A stretch of DNA of 64,000 bases from CAVVNP01 sp963800235 (GCA_963800235.1 CAWDAD010000003.1:930001-994000); one strand, 5' to 3'. Positions 34,225 to 43,241 are shown, counted from the first letter of the stretch. Notes: a model not told the origin generated them from the letters alone. Numbers and translations: made by a program.

Positions 34225-35142
34225 GTGGCCACGCTCAGCATCGGGCTGCCGAACTTCGGCACGTGGTTCCGTGACCTGCGGGAGCTGGTGGACACCGCCG
34301 CCGCGCTCGAGGGCGTCGGCATCGACCGGGTCGTGGTGGTCGACCACGTGGTCATGGGCCCCGACCCGGAGCGCTACCCGTGGGGCACCTTCCCGACCGG
34401 CTCGGACGGCGACTGGTTCGAGCCGCTCACGACCCTGGCCGCCATCGCGCCCGTCACCGAGCGGCTCCGGCTGGCCACCGGCATCCTCGTGGCCCCGCTG
34501 CGACCGGCCGCCGTGCTGGCCAAGACGGTGGCGACCCTCGACTCGCTGTCGGGCGGGCGGGTCGACCTGGGGGTGGGGGTGGGCTGGCAGCGGACCGAGC
34601 TCGAGGCGGTCGGCCTCCGCTTCGAGCAGCGGGGCCGGATCCTCGACGACACCATCGGGGCCTGCCGGGCGCTGTGGGGCCCGTCACCGGCCCGCTTCTC
34701 CTCGCCATCGGTCACCTTCGAGCAGACCTGGTGCCACCCCAAGCCGACCCAGGAACGGCTGCCGGTGCTGTTCAGCGGCACCCTCGGCGCCCGCAACCTG
34801 CGCCGCGTCGTCGAGCTCGGCGACGGCTGGATCCCGATCATGGGAGCCACCACCGACGAGGTCGCCGACGACGTCGAGCGGCTGCGCGACGCCTGGGTCG
34901 AGGCCGGCCGGCGCGGGATGCCCCAGGTCCGCGTCCACCTCCCGCTGGTGCGCACCGAGCACCGGGGGGTGGCCTTCACCGCCACCGCGGCCCAGGTACC
35001 GAGGCTCGAGGCGGCCGGCGCCACCGACCTGCACGTGTCGGCCCAGTCGCTGGCCCGCCCCGGTGACGCCGCCGGCCTGGTCGAGCGGGCCGGCGCCCTG
35101 GTCGAGGCGGTCCGCTCGGCCGACGTGGTGGGCACGCCGTGA
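34225..35142 (+). CDS. LLM-class F420-dependent oxidoreductase (probable)
   Basis: 305 residues of luciferase-like TIM barrel: GLPNFGTWFRDL at the start, VVVDHVVMGPDPERYPWG, LRLATGILVAPLRPAAVLAKTVATLD, and GRVDLGVGVGWQRTEL. The GWxxxEL pattern after GVG is the usual cofactor-binding signature of this family, which uses F420 or FMN. It opens a compact run of genes to 39993, ending in a GTGA overlap with the next gene. GTG start. Substrate unknown. Confidence 0.88.
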   Translation: MATLSIGLPNFGTWFRDLRELVDTAAALEGVGIDRVVVVDHVVMGPDPERYPWGTFPTGSDGDWFEPLTTLAAIAPVTERLRLATGILVAPLRPAAVLAKTVATLDSLSGGRVDLGVGVGWQRTELEAVGLRFEQRGRILDDTIGACRALWGPSPARFSSPSVTFEQTWCHPKPTQERLPVLFSGTLGARNLRRVVELGDGWIPIMGATTDEVADDVERLRDAWVEAGRRGMPQVRVHLPLVRTEHRGVAFTATAAQVPRLEAAGATDLHVSAQSLARPGDAAGLVERAGALVEAVRSADVVGTP

Positions 35143-35633
35143 TCCGCGTCGGGCCCCGCGCCGGCGAGGCCGAGCACCAGGTGGCCGTGGCCGAGCTCCA
35201 CGCCCGCTACGCCGATGCCGTGTCCACCCGCTCCTGGGACGCCTTCGACGACCTGTTCGTACCCGGCGCCGACGTGCACCTCGACCTGGTGACCTCGCCG
35301 CCGCGGACCGTCACCGGGTCCGACGACATCGCCGCCTTCATCGCCGACTCCATCGCGCGCTTCGACCACTTCACCTTCGTGGTGCTGAACGCCGTCGCCG
35401 ACCTGACCCCGGCGACCGAGGACGGTCCGCCGACCGGCACGGGCCGGCTCCTCATGTGCGAGATCCGCCACGAGACCGCCACCGACACCTGGACCGAGGC
35501 CCACGGCCTCTACCGCGACCGCCTGGAGCTGCACGACGGCACGTGGCGCTACGCCGAGCGGCGCTACCGGTCGCTCGCCCGCCGGGGACCCGGCGGCCGG
35601 GTGCTCGGGCTCCCATCCGACCTCCGCACCTGA
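35139..35633 (+). CDS. SnoaL-like (NTF2-fold) protein
   Basis: 164 residues with the cone-shaped NTF2/SnoaL pattern: LHARYADAVSTRSWDAFDDLFVPGADV near the start, IARFDHFTFVVLNAV in the middle and WTEAHGLYRDRLELHDGTWRYAERRY near the end. Such proteins are cyclases, isomerases or hydratases acting on bulky hydrophobic substrates; steroid isomerase-like roles are common in actinobacteria. Its GTG start overlaps the oxidoreductase stop, so the two are coupled. Confidence 0.8.
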   Translation: MIRVGPRAGEAEHQVAVAELHARYADAVSTRSWDAFDDLFVPGADVHLDLVTSPPRTVTGSDDIAAFIADSIARFDHFTFVVLNAVADLTPATEDGPPTGTGRLLMCEIRHETATDTWTEAHGLYRDRLELHDGTWRYAERRYRSLARRGPGGRVLGLPSDLRT

Positions 35634-35691
35634 GCGCGCCCGACCGGCCCGCCACCAACGACCCGAGCCCGCCACCGAGAGGCACCCCGAC

Positions 35692-36210
35692 ATGGAGCAC
35701 CAGGACAGCGACCTCGAGGCCGAGGCCCGGGCGGCCTACCGGGCCTACGTCGGGACCCGCGGCCGGGTGGAGGCCGGCGAGGTGCCGTGGTCGGCGCTGA
35801 TGGACCACTTCACCGACGACGCCGTGCTCATCGACCCCGCCTGGGGCCGGGTCGAGGGCCGGGCGGCCCTGCTGCGGTTCTTCGACGAGAGCATGGCGGG
35901 CCTCGACGACTGGTCGTTCCCCGAGGGCTGGACGCTGGTCGAGGGGAACCGGGTCGTCAGCTTCTGGTGGAACCGGCTGCCGGGCGAGCGGAGCGACGGC
36001 AGCCCGTACCAGGCGCCGGGGGTGTCGATCCTGCGCTACGCCGGCGACGGCCGCTTCGACCACGAGCTCGACCTGCTGAACCTGGCCGAGCTGGGCGAGC
36101 TGATCGGCGAGAGCGGATGGTCGGCGCCGCCGACCATGAACCTGCCGCCCCGGGCGCCCGACCGGAGCCCCCGGCCGCCGACCGGCGGCGTCGACGGTCG
36201 GGAGGGCTGA
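35692..36210 (+). CDS. SnoaL-like (NTF2-fold) protein
   Basis: 172 residues, a second NTF2-fold protein: VPWSALMDHFTDDAVLIDPAWG, LRFFDESMAGLDDWSFPEGW and VISFWWNRLPG-type strands (here RVVSFWWNRLPG) followed by a C-terminal helix and a Pro/Arg-rich tail. It begins at ATG 35692 after GAGAGG. Three bases separate its stop from the next start. Probably a paralogous binding or isomerising protein for the same pathway. Confidence 0.78.
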   Translation: MEHQDSDLEAEARAAYRAYVGTRGRVEAGEVPWSALMDHFTDDAVLIDPAWGRVEGRAALLRFFDESMAGLDDWSFPEGWTLVEGNRVVSFWWNRLPGERSDGSPYQAPGVSILRYAGDGRFDHELDLLNLAELGELIGESGWSAPPTMNLPPRAPDRSPRPPTGGVDGREG

Positions 36211-36213
36211 GCG

Positions 36214-37320
36214 GTGGCATCCGGCTCGGTGCCGGGGTCATCGCCGGCCCGTCCGCTGCGGGTCGTGCAGTGGGCCACCGGCGGCGTCGGCCGGGCCGCC
36301 ATCGAGGGCGTGCTGGCCCACCCCGAGCTGGAGCTGGCCGGGTGCTGGGTCCACTCCGCCGACAAGGACGGGCGCGACGTCGGCGAGCTGCTCGGCCGGG
36401 ACCCGATCGGCGTCGTCGCCACCGCCGACGAGGCGGCCGCCCTGGCCGTCGACGCCGACTGCGCGATCTACGCCCCGCTCCTGGCCGACCCCGACCAGGT
36501 CGCCCGCATCCTCGCCTCGGGCACCAGCGTGGTCACCCCCCTCGGGTGGTTCGAGCCGCCCGATGACGAGCGCGAGCAGTTCGACCGCCTGGCCCGCCGG
36601 CACGGCGTGGTGCTCCACGGCACCGGCATCCACCCCGGCGGCATCACCGAGCGCTTCCCGCTGGTGATCTCGGCGCTGTCGGGGTCGATCACCCACGTGC
36701 GGGCCGAGGAGTTCTCCGACATCCGCACCTACGGCGCCCCCGACGTCATCCGCGACTGGATGCTGTTCGGAGCGACGCTCGACGAGGCCCGCCAGAGCAT
36801 CATGCCGGCGGCCCTCGGCGCCGGGTTCGGGCAGTCGGTCCACATGGTCGCCGACGAGCTGGGCTTCGACCTCGACCCGGAGCTTCGCACCACCCACGAG
36901 ATGGCGGTGGCGACCGCCCCGATCGACTCGCCGATCGGCCCCATCGAGCCCGGCCTGGTCGCCGCCCAGCGGTTCCGGTGGGTGGCCACCGTCGACGACG
37001 AGCCGGTGGTGACCGCCGCGGTCAACTGGTTCATGGGCGACCGCGACCTCGACCCCGGCTGGACGTTCGGACCGGAGGGCGAGCGGTTCGAGGTCGAGGT
37101 CACCGGCGACCCGGGCACCTTCGTCACCTTCCACGGCCTGCACCCCGAGAGCATCGAGGCGGGCCTGGCCCGCAACCCCGGCATCGTCGCCACCGCCGAG
37201 CACTGCGTGAACGCCGTCCCGTACGTGTGCGCGGCCGAGCCGGGCCTGCGCACCTACCGCGACCTGCCGCCGGTCGCGGGGCGCGCCGCCCCCCGGCTGC
37301 ACCGAGCCCGGCGGCGCTGA
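36214..37320 (+). CDS. DapB-like NAD(P)H-dependent dehydrogenase
   Basis: 368 residues. An N-terminal Rossmann fold (VVQWATGGVGRAAIEGVLAH) resembles dihydrodipicolinate reductase; the rest resembles 2,4-diaminopentanoate dehydrogenase-type proteins (GTGIHPGGITERFPL; EEFSDIRTYGAPDVIRDWM). Many actinobacterial relatives lie in lipid or steroid catabolic clusters with acyl-CoA enzymes, as here. GTG start three bases after the upstream stop. The substrate is not known. Confidence 0.82.
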   Translation: MASGSVPGSSPARPLRVVQWATGGVGRAAIEGVLAHPELELAGCWVHSADKDGRDVGELLGRDPIGVVATADEAAALAVDADCAIYAPLLADPDQVARILASGTSVVTPLGWFEPPDDEREQFDRLARRHGVVLHGTGIHPGGITERFPLVISALSGSITHVRAEEFSDIRTYGAPDVIRDWMLFGATLDEARQSIMPAALGAGFGQSVHMVADELGFDLDPELRTTHEMAVATAPIDSPIGPIEPGLVAAQRFRWVATVDDEPVVTAAVNWFMGDRDLDPGWTFGPEGERFEVEVTGDPGTFVTFHGLHPESIEAGLARNPGIVATAEHCVNAVPYVCAAEPGLRTYRDLPPVAGRAAPRLHRARRR

Positions 37321-37372
37321 CGCCAGCCCGCGGCGGCGACACCCCGCGCCCCGCGGCCGTATGGTCAGAGGG

Positions 37373-39169
37373 ATGAGCGACGCACCAGCCACCTCCGGCT
37401 CCGACGCAGCGACCGCCGGCACCGACGACGCGCCGGTCGACCACCTCCGCCAGGCCTGGGACGAGCTGACCGCCCCCGGTGCCGGGTTCGCCATGTCGGA
37501 GATCACCGTGCGGGGCATCCCGATGCGGGTGTTCGACTCGGCCCCGCCGACCATGCGGACCGTGTGGGAGCTGGCCAGCCTCCACGGCGACAAGGACTAC
37601 CTCGTCTACGAGGACGAGCGGTACACCTACGCCGAGGTGGCCGCCCAGGTGCGGGCGCTGGCCCACCTGCTGCACGAGACCCACGGCGTCGGGCGGGGCG
37701 ACCGGGTGGCACTCGCCATGCGCAACTTCCCCGAGTGGGTCGTCGGCTACTGGGCCATCGTGTCGATCGGCGCCGCCGTGGTCGGCATGAACGCCTGGTG
37801 GACCAGCTCGGAGATGGAGTACGGCCTGAGCGACTCGCGCCCGAAGGTGCTGATCGCCGACGACGAGCGGCTCGAGCGGGTGCTGCCGGTGCTCGACGGG
37901 CTGCGCAAGGAGGCGCCGATGCACATCATCGCCCTCCGCACCGACCGCGAGCTGCCCGACGACGCCAGCCGCTGGAGCGACGTGGTCGACCCCGCCGCCG
38001 CCCCCGAGGCCCTGCCCGAGGTCGACATCGACCCGGACGACGACGCCACCATCTTCTACACGTCGGGCACGACCGGCTTCCCGAAGGGCGCGCAGCTCAC
38101 CCACCGGGGCTCGGTCCACAACATGCTCCACGTCGTGTTCTGGAACCTGGTGGCCACCACCGCCGAGGCCAAGGCCGACGCCGAGGCCGGCGTCGAGCGC
38201 GAGCAGGCCGAGGACCCGCTCACCTCCCCCGACCAGCTGGTGTTCATGGCGCCCACGCCGCTCTTCCACGTCACCGCCTGCAACTGCCTGCTGCACCCCG
38301 CCACCCTCGCCGGCGGTCGCATGGTGCTGACCCGCAAGTGGGACCCGGCCCGGGCCCTCGAGCTGATCGAGCGCGAGGGCGTCACCAACTTCTCGGGGGT
38401 GCCGACCATGGCCCGGGAGCTGCTGGCCCATCCCGACTGGGAGGCCCGCGACACCTCGACCGTCAAGGGCCTGGCCGGCGGCGGCGCCCCGGTGCAGCCC
38501 GACCTGGTCGAGAAGATCGACAAGACCGTCGGCGGCGGCGCCACCACCGGCTACGGCCTGACCGAGACCTGCGGCATCGTGACCGCCAACTCGGCCCGCT
38601 ACTACGTCGCCAAGCCGGCCTCGTGCGGTCCGGTCATGCCGACCCTCGACGCCAAGCTCGTCGACGAGCAGGGCGACGACCTGCCCGCCGGCCCCGACAG
38701 CGTCGGCCAGCTCTGCGTTCGGGGCGCGGTGGTGATCAAGGGCTACCTGAACCGACCGGAGGCCACCGCCGAAGCCATCCAGGACGGCTGGTTCAACACC
38801 GGCGACATCGCCCGCATCGACGAGGACGGCTTCGTCTTCATCGTCGACCGGGCCAAGGACATGGTGCTGCGGGGCGGCGAGAACGTGTACTGCTCCGAGG
38901 TCGAGGCCGCCATCTACACCCACGACGGCGTGGCCGAGGCGGCGGTGTTCGGGGTCCCCGACGAACGGCTCGGCGAGGTCGTGGCGGCTGCGGTCGTGCT
39001 TCGTGACGGCGTCGACCTCGACGAGGAGGGGCTGCGGGCGCACCTCCACGACCAGCTGGCCAAGTTCAAGGTCCCGTCGACCATCTGGTTCCGCGAGGAA
39101 CCGCTGCCGCGCAACGCCAACGGCAAGTTCCTGAAGAAGGACCTCCGCTCCGAGCTGATCGGCGAGTGA
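37373..39169 (+). CDS. Long-chain fatty acid--CoA ligase (AMP-binding)
   Basis: 598 residues of the ANL superfamily. P-loop motif FYTSGTTGFPKGAQ, ATTGYGLTETCGIV (adenine binding), WFNTGDIARIDEDGF, VDRAKDMVLRGGENVYCSEVE and the C-terminal PRNANGKFLKK with the catalytic Lys are all present. It should activate a carboxylic acid as acyl-AMP and then acyl-CoA. An upstream in-frame ATG at 37361 is possible but ATG 37373 is favoured by GAGGG just before it. It ends in an overlap with the next gene. Confidence 0.93.
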   Translation: MSDAPATSGSDAATAGTDDAPVDHLRQAWDELTAPGAGFAMSEITVRGIPMRVFDSAPPTMRTVWELASLHGDKDYLVYEDERYTYAEVAAQVRALAHLLHETHGVGRGDRVALAMRNFPEWVVGYWAIVSIGAAVVGMNAWWTSSEMEYGLSDSRPKVLIADDERLERVLPVLDGLRKEAPMHIIALRTDRELPDDASRWSDVVDPAAAPEALPEVDIDPDDDATIFYTSGTTGFPKGAQLTHRGSVHNMLHVVFWNLVATTAEAKADAEAGVEREQAEDPLTSPDQLVFMAPTPLFHVTACNCLLHPATLAGGRMVLTRKWDPARALELIEREGVTNFSGVPTMARELLAHPDWEARDTSTVKGLAGGGAPVQPDLVEKIDKTVGGGATTGYGLTETCGIVTANSARYYVAKPASCGPVMPTLDAKLVDEQGDDLPAGPDSVGQLCVRGAVVIKGYLNRPEATAEAIQDGWFNTGDIARIDEDGFVFIVDRAKDMVLRGGENVYCSEVEAAIYTHDGVAEAAVFGVPDERLGEVVAAAVVLRDGVDLDEEGLRAHLHDQLAKFKVPSTIWFREEPLPRNANGKFLKKDLRSELIGE

Positions 39170-39993
39170 CCGTGCAGATCACGCTGCTGGGGACCGGGAC
39201 GCCGCTGCCCGCACCCGACCGGGCCGGCCCGTCGTCGCTGGTGCGCACCGACGGGGCGACCATCCTCGTCGACGCCGGGCGGGGGGTGCTCATGCGGCTG
39301 GCGGCGGCGGGGGTCATGCCCCTGCAGCTCTCGGCGGTGCTGCTGACCCACCTGCACAGCGACCACATCTGCGCCCTGAACGACGTGGTCACCAGCCACT
39401 GGGTGATGAACCCGGGTCCGACGCCGCTGCCGGTCTACGGGCCGCCCGGCACCGCCGAGATCGTCGAGGGGCTGCTGGCCATGCTCGGCCCCGACATCCG
39501 CTACCGGCTGGCCCACCACGACGACCTCCTCGAACCGCCCGACGTCCAGGTCACCGAGGTCGGCCCCGGCGACGCCTTCACCGTCGGCGACGCCTCGGTG
39601 ACCGTCGGCCGCACCGACCATCGCCCCGTCGAGCCGTCGGTCGCCTTCCGCATCGAGCAGGGTGGCCGGACCGTCGTCATGGGCGGCGACGGCATCCCCT
39701 GCGACGAGCTGACCGAGCTGTGCCGGGGTGCCGACGCCTACGTCCAGACGGTGCTGCGCGAGGACCTGGTCAAGCTGGTGCCGAGCCAGCGGTTCCTCGA
39801 CATCCTCGAGTACCACTCGACCGTGCAGGACGCCGCCCGCACCGCCGCGAGCGCCGGCGTCGGCCGCCTCGTCCTCACCCACTACATCCCGGGCATGGCC
39901 GAGGGCCAGCACGACGAGTGGCGGTCCATGGCCGCCGAGCACTTCGACGGCCCCGTCGACCTCGGCGACGACGGCTTCACCGTCGAGGTCTGA
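39166..39993 (+). CDS. MBL-fold metallo-hydrolase (RNase Z/arylsulfatase AtsA-like)
   Basis: 275 residues. LTHLHSDHICALND is the zinc-binding HxHxDH motif, GTDH-like TDHRPVEPSVAFRIE and MGGDGIP follow, and LTHYIPG supplies the last His. The early GTGTPLPAPDRAGPSSLV is typical of the RNase Z-like hydrolases. In this context it may hydrolyse an ester or thioester intermediate rather than tRNA. GTG start overlaps the ligase stop (GTGA). Confidence 0.82.
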   Translation: MTVQITLLGTGTPLPAPDRAGPSSLVRTDGATILVDAGRGVLMRLAAAGVMPLQLSAVLLTHLHSDHICALNDVVTSHWVMNPGPTPLPVYGPPGTAEIVEGLLAMLGPDIRYRLAHHDDLLEPPDVQVTEVGPGDAFTVGDASVTVGRTDHRPVEPSVAFRIEQGGRTVVMGGDGIPCDELTELCRGADAYVQTVLREDLVKLVPSQRFLDILEYHSTVQDAARTAASAGVGRLVLTHYIPGMAEGQHDEWRSMAAEHFDGPVDLGDDGFTVEV

Positions 39994-40027
39994 CCCGCCG
40001 GCCCCACCGCGCCAGCAGCGGCCGGGT

Positions 40028-40094
40028 CCGGCCGTCGGCCGGGGATCGGCCGTCGCGTCACCACGCAGTGCCGCATCTCGGCACCAGGTGGCGA
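40028..40094. terminator. Two hairpins between convergent genes
   Basis: CCGGCC-GTC-GGCCGG at 40028-40042 is followed by a longer hairpin at 40058-40094: GTGCCG/CGGCAC around a 5-base loop, then a symmetrical internal loop and a further 7-base stem with one mismatch. They lie between the MBL gene and the convergent lipoprotein gene and probably terminate both. Confidence 0.6.
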
Positions 40095-40129
40095 ATCGAT
40101 GGCGGGGCTCGCTGGTCCGCCCGGACCCG

Positions 40130-40612
40130 TCAGGCGACCCGCAGCCAGGTCACCTTGGCGCCGCTCGTGTACGACTCGGTGGTGATGGCGTTGTTGTTGA
40201 GCACCGTCACGGTGAAGCTCTCGCCCGGCGGCCGGGCGATCGGCGTGCACCCGAGCGGCCCGCAGGCCTGGGTCGGGTAGTAGTCGTACGGCTGGTTCAG
40301 CCGGAAGCGGCCGATCGAGTCGTTCGCCTCCCACGTCCCCACGTTGCGGGTGAAGACGCCAGGCCCGGAGAGCGAGGCGGTGTAGACGCCGCTGCGGTCG
40401 ACCACCCACTCCTCGGTGTAGATGGCGCCGTTGACGTTGGTCTGGTGGCGCCAGATGCCGGGCATGGTGGCGGCCACCGGCGCCGGGGTGCAGGCCGCCG
40501 TCGACAGGGTCACCGCAGCTGCGACCGCGACCAGGGACATCAGCCCCAGCCGCTTCGGCAACCGGCGAACCCGACCGCGGCCGCTCCCGTCAGATGGTTC
40601 GGTCGTAGACAC
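40130..40612 (-). CDS. Small secreted lipoprotein, unknown function
   Basis: 160 residues. A basic leader, a hydrophobic helix and lipobox LSTAAC (Cys near residue 40) indicate export and lipidation. The mature part is beta-rich with many Asn, Thr and Tyr (GIWRHQTNVNG, TYTSGAKVTWLRV-type strands) and one Cys pair (ACGPLGC). It resembles small beta-barrel lipoproteins but I recognise no family. GTG 40612 has GGAGAGGG upstream. The 140 bases between it and the PhyH gene contain a G-run block (40708-40722). Confidence 0.65.
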   Translation of the reverse strand: MSTTEPSDGSGRGRVRRLPKRLGLMSLVAVAAAVTLSTAACTPAPVAATMPGIWRHQTNVNGAIYTEEWVVDRSGVYTASLSGPGVFTRNVGTWEANDSIGRFRLNQPYDYYPTQACGPLGCTPIARPPGESFTVTVLNNNAITTESYTSGAKVTWLRVA

Positions 40613-40752
40613 GATGCCCTCTCCCCTGAGCTCGATGACCGCGAAGTTCCCGTGCTGGTTCCGCCCGAACCAGTACGAATGCTCGCGCGGATCCTTGCCG
40701 CCGACAAGGGGTGGGGGGTGGGGAGCGGTCGCGGGCCGCCGCCGAGGCGCGG

Positions 40753-41592
40753 TCAGGGGCGGACGGCGAAGCCGCTGCGGGACGGCTCCGAACCGTCGCC
40801 GTCGAGCAGCTCGCGCGGGTCGCGCACGTCGTCGACGTAGCCGAGGGCGAAGGCGCCGAGCTGGTAGCCCATGAGCCGCTGCACCCGCTCGGGCAGCTGG
40901 CGCACCCGGTCGAGCGGCACCGAGAGGTACTGGTTCTCCTCCTGGCGGAGGAAGGCGGCGGCGTAGTCGACGTTGATGCCGATGCGGTCCTGGTCGCTGG
41001 TGTTCTCGCCCCCGCCGTGGACGGTGCCGCCGACGTAGAGCACGACCGACCCGCGGGGCATGGTCGCCACCTCGGCCTCGGCGGACCGGTCGGCGCCACC
41101 GGCGTCGCGGTGGCTGCCGGGTACGACCCGGGTCGCCCCGTTCTCCTCGGTGAAGTCGGTGAGGGCCCAGATGGTGGCCACCTCGAGGTCGACGTCGGCC
41201 GGGAAGGGGAAGAAGTCGAAGCACCAGTGGTCGCGGTGCATCGCCTGGGCGGCGGCCCCGGGGCTGAGGGTGATCGCCTGGGTCAGGTGGAGCTGGAAGT
41301 TGGACTTCGCCGGCCAGAGTGTCGAGTCGACGGCGTCGAGCACCAGCGGATGGGCGATGAGCTGGACGGCGGCGTCCGACCGGGCCAGCAGCGCGCCGGT
41401 GCGACGGGTCGCCGGCCCGCTGAAGTCGTCCTCGCCGTAGGGCGTGGCGTCGATCCACGGGGCGAGCTCGTCGCCCACGCGGTCGCACAGCTCGGGCGGG
41501 GCCAGCCGCTCGACGATGGCGCAGCCCTCGGCGATCAGGGCGGCCGAGATCTCCTCGGCGGTGGCGGCGGCGTCGAGACGCGGGATGGGCAC
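40753..41592 (-). CDS. Phytanoyl-CoA dioxygenase family protein
   Basis: 279 residues. The 2-oxoglutarate/Fe(II) dioxygenase core is visible: AMHRDHWCFDFFPF gives the HxD iron ligands, TEENGATRVVPGSHR is the typical strand, and TVHGGGENTSDQDRIGINVDY gives the distal His and the Arg that binds 2-oxoglutarate. Members hydroxylate acyl-CoAs or secondary metabolites. GTG start with GAGGAG upstream. The gene is flanked by two lipoprotein genes on the same strand. Confidence 0.88.
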   Translation of the reverse strand: MPIPRLDAAATAEEISAALIAEGCAIVERLAPPELCDRVGDELAPWIDATPYGEDDFSGPATRRTGALLARSDAAVQLIAHPLVLDAVDSTLWPAKSNFQLHLTQAITLSPGAAAQAMHRDHWCFDFFPFPADVDLEVATIWALTDFTEENGATRVVPGSHRDAGGADRSAEAEVATMPRGSVVLYVGGTVHGGGENTSDQDRIGINVDYAAAFLRQEENQYLSVPLDRVRQLPERVQRLMGYQLGAFALGYVDDVRDPRELLDGDGSEPSRSGFAVRP

Positions 41593-41640
41593 GGCAGCCT
41601 CCTCGGGTCGGATGCCGACGGTACCGCGGGCTGCGAGGGG

Positions 41641-42492
41641 TCAGCCCTCGACGAGCTTGCGCACCTTCGGCTCGAGCTCGTCCGCCAGCGAGGCGGCCGT
41701 CTTCTCGTCGGGAGGGGCGACCTCGAGGGTCTGCTCGTCGATCCCGCCGAGCGCCGAGACGGTGACGCCGACACCACCGATCCGGTAGCCGAAGCCCACG
41801 AACTTCACGGTGAACGCCTTGTTGAGCTGGGCGATGGCGAGCTTGATGGTCACGTCGATGCGGATGCTCTGGTCGCCGCGCGACCCGTCGCGCTTCACCG
41901 AGAACCGGATCTTCTCGTCCTGGCCCTTGACCGTGATGTCGATCTCACCGCAGGCGTTGATCGCCTCGATGTCCTTGTCGAGCTCGCGGTCGCTGAGCTG
42001 CCTGGCCTTCGGGTTGAGCGAGACCTCGATGCTGCTGCTGTCGGCCGCGGTGTAGGAGCGGATCGCCTTGGAGCTGTCCGGCACCTGGTTGCTGCTCAGC
42101 GCCGCCAGCTCGGGGCACTGCTTCTCGGCGTCGGCCTCCAAGGAGTCGCTGCTCCCGGACGAGCTGGAGCTGTCCGAGGAGGAGGTGTCGACGGTGTAGT
42201 CGCTGCCGACCTGCGACGGAGCGGGCAGGAGCGCCTCCAGGTCGGACCGGGTGACCTTGCTGCTGCCGCTGCCGGTGTCCGACGATGCCGATCCGGTGTC
42301 CGACGACACCGACGAGGACGACCCCGAGGACGCCGCCGCCGAGCTGCTGTCCGAACCCGACGACGAGGTGGCCGTGCCGCTCGAGGAGCAGGCCGAGGCC
42401 AGCACGAGCAGGACGGCGGCGACGAGGGCACCGAGGCGGGCGACGGCGAGGTGGGGTCGGCAGGTCGTGGGTCGCACGGGCGAAGTCTGCAC
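41641..42492 (-). CDS. Ser-rich lipoprotein, unknown function
   Basis: 283 residues from GTG 42492 (an ATG at 42537 is also possible). The signal peptide ends with lipobox LASAC. About 65 residues of Ser/Gly/Asp low-complexity linker follow, then a domain (LEALLPAPSQVGSDYTVD onward) with one Cys pair and alternating strands. The layout matches extracellular actinobacterial lipoproteins that hold a folded domain away from the membrane on a flexible stalk. It ends with a charged helix. No family recognised. Confidence 0.68.
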   Translation of the reverse strand: MQTSPVRPTTCRPHLAVARLGALVAAVLLVLASACSSSGTATSSSGSDSSSAAASSGSSSSVSSDTGSASSDTGSGSSKVTRSDLEALLPAPSQVGSDYTVDTSSSDSSSSSGSSDSLEADAEKQCPELAALSSNQVPDSSKAIRSYTAADSSSIEVSLNPKARQLSDRELDKDIEAINACGEIDITVKGQDEKIRFSVKRDGSRGDQSIRIDVTIKLAIAQLNKAFTVKFVGFGYRIGGVGVTVSALGGIDEQTLEVAPPDEKTAASLADELEPKVRKLVEG

Positions 42493-42556
42493 CAGTGGAT
42501 CGTCGCCCGGGGGCGATGCGCGCGGACGTCGCCCCACGCTGGACGACCGTCCGGGT

Positions 42557-43189
42557 TCAGGCGCAGATGGCGGTGAGGCCGTCGATCCAGGCCCGGCGGA
42601 CCTGGCGGTGGGTGCGGTGGTGGCTGTCGTGGAGCAGGTCCCACGCCTCGAAGGAGGTCAGCACGTCGATCAGCACGACGAGGTCCTCGCCGGCGGCCGG
42701 GCTGCGGTCGGCGACCTCCGGCGCGAAGTGGACGCCGATCTGGTCGACCAGCAGGGCGCGCATGCGCTCGAGGGGCTCCGCGAAGCGGGGGAGGTCGACG
42801 GCCCGGATGCGGGCCAGCCGGCCGATCGGCCCGATGGCCTCGTAGAGCTGCAGGCGGGCGTCGACGAAGCGGGCGATGCGCTCGGAACGGGGCCCCTGAC
42901 CGGCGGCGGGGACCAGGAAGAGGGGGGCGAAGCGCTCGAAGTACCGGTCGATGGTCTGCTGCTGCAGGTCCTCGACGCTGTCGAAGTAGCGGAACACCGA
43001 GGAGGTCGAGACCCCCGCCCGCTCGGCGATGGCGTCGACCGTCGGCGGCACGCCGGTCTCGCGGATGATCTCGAACATGGCGTCGATCACCGCGGTCCGA
43101 CCGCGCTCGCGCCGCAGGCGGCGGCCGTCGACGCGCCGCTCCTGCCCGACCGCCTCGTCAACCGCAGCCCCCGCGTCCATGGCGGTCAC
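42557..43189 (-). CDS. TetR-family transcriptional regulator
   Basis: 210 residues. The N-terminal helix-turn-helix is clear: VDAIAERAGVSTSSVFRYFDSVEDL at about residues 50-75, preceded by a basic arm rich in Arg. The C-terminal domain (YERF to the end) would bind a ligand. It is divergent from the sulfatase gene with about 150 bases between, and a palindrome there (43205-43234) is a good operator candidate. It probably represses itself and the downstream catabolic genes until a substrate binds. Confidence 0.88.
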   Translation of the reverse strand: MTAMDAGAAVDEAVGQERRVDGRRLRRERGRTAVIDAMFEIIRETGVPPTVDAIAERAGVSTSSVFRYFDSVEDLQQQTIDRYFERFAPLFLVPAAGQGPRSERIARFVDARLQLYEAIGPIGRLARIRAVDLPRFAEPLERMRALLVDQIGVHFAPEVADRSPAAGEDLVVLIDVLTSFEAWDLLHDSHHRTHRQVRRAWIDGLTAICA

Positions 43190-43204
43190 CCTACCCCGGG
43201 CACG

Positions 43205-43241
43205 AGATTGTGAAAGCTGATACTCTCACAATCTATTGACA
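43205..43241. promoter_or_regulatory. Probable TetR operator and overlapping -35 box
   Basis: AGATTGTGA and TCACAATCT are perfect 9-base arms separated by 12 bases, in an AT-rich island unlike its surroundings. TTGACA at 43236-43241 follows directly and can serve as a plus-strand -35 box, with TTGACT 17 bases on as a weak -10. The site is placed so that a bound repressor would block the sulfatase promoter and, being upstream of the regulator start, its own. Confidence 0.65.

Noticed and set aside
30517..34347. Minus-strand open frame of about 1276 codons
   Set aside because: Entirely antisense to the acyl-CoA carboxylase, whose motifs fix the coding frame; composition is that of a shadow.
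40708..40722. G-run block as a possible G-quadruplex
   Set aside because: Only three separate runs (4, 6 and 4 G); a standard four-run motif would need the central run to be split with no loop.
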